Source: Pyramidobacter sp. (lineage in GTDB: Bacteria > Synergistota > Synergistia > Synergistales > Dethiosulfovibrionaceae). From it: a stretch of DNA of 6,102 nt. Position 1 is the stretch's first letter; every line of letters begins with the position of its first letter. Positions 1 through 4,531 of the stretch are shown one piece after another. The DNA lies in the NCBI GenBank assembly GCA_017940445.1, contig JAGAYQ010000089.1, positions 1 to 6,102 of the forward strand, in the 5' to 3' direction. The translations under genes were made by a program, and so were the position numbers. The notes beneath the pieces are model-generated. The model did not search any database. It was given only the letters and a program-made list of their open reading frames with translations, and had not been told where the DNA came from.

Positions 1-542
1 ACAAAAGCCGCCTGTTCTACACCCAGGGCGACTACGGCCTGTTCCAGTGTTCCGTGCCGTGCCACTGCGCCACCTATGACAATTTCGAAGACATAAAGCG
101 CATGGTGCTCGCGCAGGGATTTGCCCTCGGCGAGGGGAACGTCCTTCAGCCGCCGGCAGACGGCAAGCCGAAGATGCGCGTGCCCTCATCGCTCATCCCC
201 CGCTGCCCCAAGTGCGGCAAGCCGATGACGATGAATCTGCGCACCGACGACACCTTCGTCGAAGACGACGGCTGGCACGCCGCAGCCGCTAGGTACGACG
301 CTTTCTGCCGCGCTCACGAAACAGGGCGCGTCGTCTATCTGGAACTGGGCGTGGGCAGCAACACGCCGGGGATCGTCAAATATCCGTTCATGCAGCGCGT
401 TTTCAAAAATACCGACGCGCTCTACATCGTGCTCAACGCCGAGCCTCAGCGCATCCCCGACGAGATCGCCCCCCGCACCGTGCAGCTTGCCGGCGACATC
501 GGAGCAACGCTGCGCGCCCTGCTGGAAGCCTCGCAGAAGTGA
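1..542 (+). CDS. Sir2-family NAD-dependent protein deacylase/ADP-ribosyltransferase, 3' part
   Basis: The frame is open from the left edge (first whole codon at base 3), so the true start lies outside the window; the GTG at 54 is internal. 179 residues are visible before the TGA at 540-542. The segment begins with the motif YTQGDYGLFQCS, which I recognise from bacterial Sir2-like proteins, followed by PCHCATYDN. Two cysteine pairs typical of the sirtuin zinc module are present: one near bases 48-68 (C..PC.C) and CPKC at 204-215. A later glycine-rich stretch (LELGVGSNTPG, about bases 339-371) sits where sirtuins contact NAD, and the C-terminus fits the end of a Rossmann domain. Known family role: NAD-dependent removal of acyl groups from lysine; a branch of related bacterial proteins (SirTM) instead ADP-ribosylates lipoylated carriers. 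Which activity applies cannot be decided, because the catalytic His region is out of view. No convincing terminator follows. Confidence 0.82.
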   Translation, partial: KSRLFYTQGDYGLFQCSVPCHCATYDNFEDIKRMVLAQGFALGEGNVLQPPADGKPKMRVPSSLIPRCPKCGKPMTMNLRTDDTFVEDDGWHAAAARYDAFCRAHETGRVVYLELGVGSNTPGIVKYPFMQRVFKNTDALYIVLNAEPQRIPDEIAPRTVQLAGDIGATLRALLEASQK

Positions 543-646
543 CGGAGCAGCGTTCTTTTTTATGTAAGATAGACGGTTATAAAAACTTAGCGCATTTTTC
601 ACATTTCTGCTAAAATAGACGAAATATTCTTCACGCGCTGTTCCAC

Positions 647-675
647 TTGCAAAAACCCGTCTGCGCGCGTATACT
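647..675 (+). promoter_or_regulatory. Sigma70-type promoter for guaB
   Basis: TTGCAA (647-652) and TATACT (670-675) are separated by exactly 17 bases. This predicts a transcript start near 682 and a leader of about 55 nt before the guaB ATG. The leader holds a GC-rich palindrome (GCCCGGGC, 696-703) and a strong ribosome site (GGAGG, 726-730, 7 bases before the start). The 543-737 gap is A+T-rich in its first half and has weaker -10-like strings (TAAAAT at 611-616) without a matching -35. The leader is too short for a purine riboswitch and none was seen. Confidence 0.65.
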
Positions 676-737
676 ACGGCAAATCTTTTTCCGCCGCCCG
701 GGCACGGGGGCACAAATCACATTCGGGAGGTCAATCA

Positions 738-2246
738 ATGGCAATCTACATCAACGAACCGGCGCATACCTTTAACGAATATCTTCTCATTCCCGGCTAC
801 TCGTCCGCCGAGTGCCGCCCCGAGAACGTCTCTTTAAAAACGCCTCTTGTCAAGTTCCGCAAGGGACAGGAGGAGCCCGCCATCGAGATGTCGACGCCGA
901 TGGTCTCCGCGATCATGCAGTCGGTCTCCAATGACACGATGGCCATCGCCCTCGCCAAGGCCGGCGGCGTGTCGTTCATCTTCGGCTCGCAGACGATCGA
1001 GAACGAGGCCGCCATGGTCGCGCGCGTCAAGGCGCACAAGGCCGGTTTTGTGCCCAGCGATTCCAACCTCCGTCCCGACAGCACCCTGGCTGATGTCCTC
1101 GCCCTCAAGGAGAGGACGGGGCACTCCACCGTGGCCGTCACCGACGACGGCACCGCCAACGGCAAGCTCGTCGGCATCGTTTCCAGCCGCGACTACCGCA
1201 TCAGCCGCATGACGCCTTCCGACCGCGTCGAAACGTTCATGACGCCTCTGGCCAAGCTGGTCACCGCTCCCGAGGGGACCACGCTGAGCGAAGCGAACGA
1301 CATCATCTGGGACAAAAAGATCAACTCGCTGCCGATCGTCTCGGCCGACGGACGCCTCGTGGCCTTTGTCTTCCGCAAGGACTACGCCGAGCACAAGGAA
1401 AACCCCAACGAGCTGCTCGACGCCAACAAGCGCTACGTCGTCGGCGCGGGCATCAACACGCGCGACTACAAAGAGCGCGTTCCCGCTCTCGTCGCCGCGG
1501 GAGCCGACGTGCTCTGCATCGACTCCTCCGAGGGCTTTTCCGAGTGGCAGAAGCTGACGCTCGCCTGGATCCGCGAGAACTACGGCGACAGCGTCAAAGT
1601 CGGCGCCGGCAACGTGGTCGACCGCGAGGGCTTCAACGTCCTCGCCGAGTGCGGCGCTGATTTCATCAAAGTCGGCATCGGCGGCGGCTCGATCTGCATC
1701 ACGCGCGAGACGAAGGGCATCGGCCGCGGTCAGGCCACCGCGGTGATCGAGGTGTGCCAGGCGCGCGACGAGTATTTCAAGAAGACCGGCATCTACATCC
1801 CCGTCTGCTCCGACGGCGGCATCGTCTACGACCACCACATCACGCTGGCGCTGGCGATGGGCGCTGATTTCGTCATGCTGGGCCGCTACTTTGCCCGCTT
1901 CGACGAGAGCCCCACGGCCAAGCTGCTCGTGGGCGGCACGTTCGTCAAGGAGTACTGGGGCGAAGGAAGCAACCGCGCGCGCAACTGGCAGCGCTACGAC
2001 CTCGGCGGCAGCGGCAAGCTCTCGTTCGAGGAAGGCGTCGACAGCTACGTGCCCTACGCCGGTCCGCTCAAGGAAAACGTTGAAAAGACCTGCCTCAAGA
2101 TCAAGTCGACGATGTGCAACTGCGGCGCGCTCTCCATCCCCGAGCTCCAGCAGAAGGCCAAGCTGACGCTGGTCAGCGCCACGAGCATCGTCGAAGGCGG
2201 CGCTCACGACGTCATCCGCAAGGACAAGGGCAGCGAAGTGAGATAA
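738..2246 (+). CDS. guaB: IMP dehydrogenase, Tritrichomonas-like variant
   Basis: This is a complete 502-residue inosine-5'-monophosphate dehydrogenase, which oxidises IMP to XMP with NAD+ in the first committed step of GMP synthesis in the cytoplasm. The start is fixed by GGAGG at 726-730. The TIM-barrel catalytic domain is split by two CBS modules at roughly residues 107-157 and 165-218. The catalytic loop is [12 protein letters not shown] with the nucleophile Cys320. The mobile flap carries Arg419-Tyr420 (NWQRYD), and the potassium-site region EGG is at 486-488. The common bacterial loop is GPGSICTTR, so this is a divergent form. From memory, the order and wording of motifs ([35 protein letters not shown]) match the 503-residue enzyme of Tritrichomonas foetus almost throughout. 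Lys311 and Glu432 correspond to the residues linked in that enzyme to weak mycophenolic acid binding. The gene appears monocistronic: own promoter upstream, strong terminator downstream. Confidence 0.96.
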   Translation: MAIYINEPAHTFNEYLLIPGYSSAECRPENVSLKTPLVKFRKGQEEPAIEMSTPMVSAIMQSVSNDTMAIALAKAGGVSFIFGSQTIENEAAMVARVKAHKAGFVPSDSNLRPDSTLADVLALKERTGHSTVAVTDDGTANGKLVGIVSSRDYRISRMTPSDRVETFMTPLAKLVTAPEGTTLSEANDIIWDKKINSLPIVSADGRLVAFVFRKDYAEHKENPNELLDANKRYVVGAGINTRDYKERVPALVAAGADVLCIDSSEGFSEWQKLTLAWIRENYGDSVKVGAGNVVDREGFNVLAECGADFIKVGIGGGSICITRETKGIGRGQATAVIEVCQARDEYFKKTGIYIPVCSDGGIVYDHHITLALAMGADFVMLGRYFARFDESPTAKLLVGGTFVKEYWGEGSNRARNWQRYDLGGSGKLSFEEGVDSYVPYAGPLKENVEKTCLKIKSTMCNCGALSIPELQQKAKLTLVSATSIVEGGAHDVIRKDKGSEVR

Positions 2247-2248
2247 AA

Positions 2249-2283
2249 GCAATTAATAATTAGTAATGAGTAATTAGTAATTA
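2249..2283 (+). repeat. Left heptamer array (five 7-bp units)
   Basis: The stretch reads as five consecutive 7-bp units of the form GTAATTA (gcaatta, ataatta, gtaatga, gtaatta, gtaatta), beginning two bases after the guaB stop codon. Bases 2262-2283 are the exact reverse complement of 2411-2432 in the right array. The composition is almost pure A+T plus one G per unit, in sharp contrast to the G+C-rich coding DNA next to it. This looks like an intergenic repeat family or the end of a small non-autonomous element. Confidence 0.8.
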
Positions 2284-2329
2284 AACAGCGGAGCTGAATC
2301 GACATTTCCGATGCAGCTCCGCTGTTTTT
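2283..2329 (+). terminator. Strong intrinsic terminator of guaB, possibly bidirectional
   Basis: A perfect 14-bp stem is formed by 2283-2296 and 2314-2327 (core CAGCGGAGCTG / CAGCTCCGCTG). After one mismatch it continues inward with a further 4 bp (2298-2301 with 2309-2312) and a loop of about 7 nt. The right arm runs into TTTTT (2325-2329), giving a classic rho-independent terminator for guaB. On the opposite strand the stem is followed by TTTAATTA, a weaker tract, so it may also stop transcription coming from arsR. Confidence 0.9.
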
Positions 2330-2403
2330 CGTCTTTGCAACTTTTCCCGGCGCGCGCTATGACACGGGACTAGCCCAAGCGCCCCGCACCGCTCCTCAGC
2401 CTT

Positions 2404-2438
2404 CAATTACTAATTACTAATTACTCATTACTCCTTAC
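2404..2438 (-). repeat. Right heptamer array (five 7-bp units), inverted relative to the left array
   Basis: Five 7-bp units on the + strand (caattac, taattac, taattac, tcattac, tccttac) mirror the left array; 2411-2432 is a perfect 22-nt inverted copy of 2262-2283. The array runs right into the arsR stop codon (TAG on the minus strand, 2440-2438), so the repeat edge supplies part of that codon. Between the two arrays lie the terminator and about 75 bp (2330-2403) with no recognisable gene or site. Confidence 0.8.
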
Positions 2439-2803
2439 TACTTGAAAAGCGGGCAGACCATCTGCATCGTCTCTTCGATGACGCGGTGCAGCATGCGCGC
2501 GGTTTCCGTGTCCGCGGCGCGGTAAAACACTTCCTTGCCCGATCTCCGGCTTTCGATCAGCCCCGCTGCCTTGAGCTGGCGCAGATGGTGCGAAACAGCC
2601 GGGCTGCTCATCTCCACCAGGGCAGAGATGTTCGTCACGCACTCTTCACCGTGGCACAGCAGCCAGAAGATGCGCAGGCGGCTGGCATCGCACAGCTGCT
2701 TGAACAGGTCGCTGACGGCCAGAAAGTCGGCGGCAGGCGGCAAATGTTCGTGCAAGTGCTCGATCATTTGCCCATGGTCGTGGGGAGGAATGTATTCGGT
2801 CAC
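2438..2803 (-). CDS. ArsR/SmtB-family metal-sensing repressor
   Basis: This 121-residue winged-helix regulator has the typical size of ArsR/SmtB proteins, which repress metal-resistance genes and leave DNA when metal binds. The recognition helix-turn-helix is at about residues 55-85 (NISALVEMSSPAVSHHLRQLKAAGL), followed by the wing (SRRSGKEVFYR). The start is GTG at 2803-2801, chosen because AAGGAG (2819-2814) lies 10 bases upstream; no other in-frame start is near. The N-terminus is His-rich (H8, H10, H16, H18, H20). Cysteines occur at 38, 50, 55 and 117; C55 falls in EECV, the place of the ELCV metal motif. The usual alpha-5 histidines appear replaced (D98, E100, E111), so the metal site is probably unconventional. 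The likely target is the HMA/P-type ATPase promoter near 4155-4215. No promoter of its own is evident; it lies 56 nt behind the AAA ATPase gene on the same strand and may be co-transcribed with it. Confidence 0.9.
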   Translation of the reverse strand: MTEYIPPHDHGQMIEHLHEHLPPAADFLAVSDLFKQLCDASRLRIFWLLCHGEECVTNISALVEMSSPAVSHHLRQLKAAGLIESRRSGKEVFYRAADTETARMLHRVIEETMQMVCPLFK

Positions 2804-2859
2804 GTGTGATTGTCTCCTTACTCATAATTTTTCTGTCTGGCGCGCTCCGGCCGCGAAGG

Positions 2860-4059
2860 TCAGTTTCTCTGCAGCAGCCAATTTGCCAGGTTATGGATTT
2901 TGATCCCCTCATAATCATAGGTTTCATGCTTCGTATTGGCAAGGATCATCTTTGGGTAAGCGTCTTTGATCCTCAGGAGGGGATCGCATTCCCGTTCAAA
3001 GGTCTCGCGACGTGATAGATCGTCGCTCACCTGGATATAAATTTTTTCGTCCCCTCGAAGGGCCACGAAATCGACTTCTTTCTGATACAGTTTGCCGACA
3101 TAGACTTCGTATCCTCTGCGCATCAGTTCGATGCAAACGATGTTTTCATACATCCGGCCGTAATCGAGATTTCTTCTGCCAAGTCGGGCAAAGCGGATGC
3201 CGGTGTCGCTCAGATAGTATTTCACAGAGGTTTTCAGGTATTTCTTGCCGCGGATGTCATATCTGCGCACGCCGTAAAAGACAAACGCATCGCACAGATA
3301 CCTGATGTAATTGCCAACTGTCTTATGGTTTGTAGCGACAACGTCGGCCGACAGCGTTTCAGCGATGTTGTTGGGCGAGGTCAGATTAGAAATGTTATCC
3401 ATCATGAACTCTGCCAGATGTTCCAGCGTTGCGGTGTCTGACAGCTTATATTTCGCAACCAGGTCGCGGTTGATGATGGTGTCGTACACGTCGCGGAGAT
3501 AATGAACTCGGTCCAGCTCGGTTCGATACTCATAGGAACCGGCCAATCCGCCTTTGATCTCGTACTCGTCAAAAAGTTTTGCCGTGTCTGTCTCATCAGC
3601 ATAATAACGGCAATATTCCGCAAAGCTGAACGGAAAGACGTGAATCTCGACATATCTGCCAGTAAACAGCGTCGCCAGATCGGAGCTGAGGAGAAATGCG
3701 TTGGAGCCGGTGAGGTAGAGATCGTATTTACGAGAACGATGCAGGCTGTTGACAGCCAGCTCAAATTTGTCGCACAACTGCACCTCGTCCACAAAAACGA
3801 AGTTCGGCTTTCCCGAAACGTAATGGCTCTCGATGTAGTCGTACAGCGCATGATATTCTTTGAGGGCTTCGTACTTGAGATCGAAAAAATCCACAAAGAT
3901 GATGTTTGCCTCCGGCTGAGCTTCCGCGATCCTGCGGATATAGGCTTTCATCAGCTCCGACTTGCCGCAGCGCCGTATCCCGGTGATGATCTTGATATCA
4001 GGAGTCCCCGTCAGGTCAAGAAGCCTCTGCATATACTCAGGTCTGTCGATTAAATTCAT
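2860..4059 (-). CDS. AAA-family ATPase with DUF4143 C-terminal domain
   Basis: This 399-residue protein belongs to the widespread AAA_14/DUF4143 group, whose cellular role is not established. Walker A is GIRRCGKS at residues 27-34, Walker B is FVFVDE at 87-92, and a sensor-like LTGSNA is at 116-121, followed by the family signature FPFSFAEY (142-149). The C-terminal DUF4143 part has E305, then EVDFVA (328-333) and IYIQVS (340-345). This spacing recalls a degenerate PD-(D/E)XK nuclease fold, with Gln343 where an acidic residue would be expected. The start ATG at 4059-4057 has GGAAG seven bases upstream. The gene is clearly less G+C-rich in third positions than its neighbours, which suggests horizontal acquisition. 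It lies between arsR and the divergent promoter of the metal-efflux genes; nothing in its sequence suggests a role in metal handling. Confidence 0.92.
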   Translation of the reverse strand: MNLIDRPEYMQRLLDLTGTPDIKIITGIRRCGKSELMKAYIRRIAEAQPEANIIFVDFFDLKYEALKEYHALYDYIESHYVSGKPNFVFVDEVQLCDKFELAVNSLHRSRKYDLYLTGSNAFLLSSDLATLFTGRYVEIHVFPFSFAEYCRYYADETDTAKLFDEYEIKGGLAGSYEYRTELDRVHYLRDVYDTIINRDLVAKYKLSDTATLEHLAEFMMDNISNLTSPNNIAETLSADVVATNHKTVGNYIRYLCDAFVFYGVRRYDIRGKKYLKTSVKYYLSDTGIRFARLGRRNLDYGRMYENIVCIELMRRGYEVYVGKLYQKEVDFVALRGDEKIYIQVSDDLSRRETFERECDPLLRIKDAYPKMILANTKHETYDYEGIKIHNLANWLLQRN

Positions 4060-4095
4060 GGTCTCACTTCCGAAAATGAAAATTTTTTTCAGTTT

Positions 4096-4109
4096 CGCAC
4101 CTCTGTGCG
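4096..4109. repeat. Small inverted repeat at the predicted minus-strand transcript start
   Basis: CGCAC-CTCT-GTGCG forms a 5-bp inverted repeat with a 4-nt centre, placed where the leftward transcript is predicted to begin (about 4105). It could be a leader hairpin or a weak operator. At this length chance is a reasonable alternative. Confidence 0.3.
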
Positions 4110-4110
4110 C

Positions 4111-4139
4111 AGTCTACGCAAAATAATCCGTTTTGTCAA
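4111..4139 (-). promoter_or_regulatory. Leftward sigma70-type promoter (AAA ATPase, perhaps arsR)
   Basis: Read on the minus strand, TTGACA (4139-4134) is followed after 17 bases by TAGACT (4116-4111), a consensus -35 and a fair -10. The transcript would start near 4105, leaving a leader of about 45 nt before the ATG at 4059. Its -35 lies back to back with the -35 of the rightward promoter, with 15 bases between them. Confidence 0.7.
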
Positions 4140-4154
4140 CGCGCGTTTCCCCTC

Positions 4155-4183
4155 TTGACAGCGCGGCATTTGGGGGGTATAGT
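4155..4183 (+). promoter_or_regulatory. Rightward sigma70-type promoter of the metal-efflux genes
   Basis: TTGACA (4155-4160, full consensus) and TATAGT (4178-4183) are separated by 17 bases. Transcription should begin around 4190, directly at the left arm of the palindrome at 4190-4215. A promoter this close to consensus beside a genic operator fits a gene held off by a repressor and strongly expressed once the repressor releases. Confidence 0.8.
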
Positions 4184-4189
4184 CGCATT

Positions 4190-4215
4190 AACGATTAAAC
4201 GATTGCTTAATCGTT
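4190..4215. promoter_or_regulatory. Palindromic operator candidate for ArsR-type repressor
   Basis: AACGATTAA (4190-4198) and TTAATCGTT (4207-4215) are perfect 9-bp inverted arms around an 8-base centre (ACGATTGC). The site covers about +1 to +26 of the rightward transcript, a usual position for SmtB/ArsR repressors, and its size and A+T-rich dyad fit that family. I found no second copy upstream of arsR itself. Assignment to the ArsR protein at 2438-2803 is inference from proximity. Confidence 0.65.
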
Positions 4216-4246
4216 CATCTCTTCATCTCGAAAGGAGCGGTTTTCT

Positions 4247-4465
4247 ATGAAAAAGACGTACAAGATCGAGGTTGACTGCGCCAACTGCGCCGCCAAGATG
4301 GAGCAGGCCGCAAAGGACACGGCGGGCGTAAAGGACGCTTCCGTCAACTTCATGCTGCTGAAGATGAACGTGGAATTTGAAGACGGCGCGGAGCCCGCGT
4401 CGGTCATGAAGGAAGTCCTGGCAAACTGCAAAAAGGTCGAGGACGACTGCGAAATCTATCTGTAA
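4247..4465 (+). CDS. Small heavy-metal-associated (HMA) domain protein
   Basis: This 72-residue protein is a stand-alone ferredoxin-like HMA domain, the fold used by metal chaperones and by N-terminal domains of P1B ATPases. The metal loop is DCANCAAK, with Cys11 and Cys14 and an Asp10 just before the first Cys. In ZntA-type domains that Asp helps bind Zn(II), Cd(II) or Pb(II), whereas Cu(I) chaperones usually have a different residue (as in MxCxxC). Further cysteines are at 61 and 68 near the C-terminus. The ATG at 4247 follows AAAGGAG (4231-4237) by nine bases. It is the first gene behind the operator-bearing promoter, and the P-type ATPase starts 66 nt downstream. Likely role: bind the metal and pass it to, or regulate, that ATPase, whose own N-terminus lacks this domain. 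Confidence 0.9.
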   Translation: MKKTYKIEVDCANCAAKMEQAAKDTAGVKDASVNFMLLKMNVEFEDGAEPASVMKEVLANCKKVEDDCEIYL

Positions 4466-4473
4466 ACGCATTC

Positions 4474-4510
4474 GCGCGTTCCCCTTTTTGCACGGGGGAA
4501 CGCGCTTTTT
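4474..4510 (+). terminator. Intercistronic intrinsic terminator / attenuator
   Basis: GCGCGTTCCCC (4474-4484) pairs perfectly with GGGGAACGCGC (4495-4505) around a 10-nt loop and is followed at once by TTTTT (4506-4510). This has the full form of a rho-independent terminator, yet it sits between two same-strand genes of apparently one unit, nine bases after the HMA stop codon and just before the ATPase ribosome site. Partial termination would give more HMA protein than pump; the hairpin may also protect the 3' end of the short mRNA. Confidence 0.85.
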
Positions 4511-4531
4511 AATTAAGAGGAGCATCGACTC

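Noticed and set aside
507..558. Possible terminator for the Sir2 gene (ACGCTGC ... GCAGCGT before TTCTTTTTT)
   Set aside because: The 7-bp arms are separated by a 33-nt loop reaching back into the coding region; this is not a convincing rho-independent structure.
186..713. 175-residue minus-strand frame covering the sir2 end and the guaB leader
   Set aside because: It overlaps a confident Sir2 frame and the guaB promoter, and has no recognisable motif.
676..737. Purine riboswitch or attenuator in the guaB leader
   Set aside because: The predicted leader is only about 55 nt, and no conserved riboswitch core or terminator/antiterminator pair is visible.
834..2252. 472-residue open frame antisense to guaB
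   Set aside because: Its low-complexity composition (Ala, Asp, Val, Arg, Gly rich) is a by-product of G/C-biased third codon positions in guaB. It has no recognisable domain, and guaB is unambiguous on the other strand.
2249..2438. CRISPR array
   Set aside because: The repeated units are contiguous 7-mers without spacers and are inverted between the two arrays.
2646..2942. Minus-strand frame starting inside the AAA ATPase and overlapping arsR (ATG-AGT-AAG near 2823 lies in it)
   Set aside because: It is out of frame with arsR, overlaps two well-supported genes and has no family similarity; the GTG at 2803 in the arsR frame is backed by the ribosome site.
3502..4053. 183-residue open frame on the plus strand opposite the AAA ATPase
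   Set aside because: It lies entirely within the antisense of a well-supported ATPase with Walker motifs and has no family resemblance.
2860..4059. Anti-phage defence or toxin-antitoxin function for the AAA/DUF4143 gene
   Set aside because: The family is common and of unknown role; no partner nuclease, toxin or antitoxin gene lies beside it, so such a claim would be speculation.
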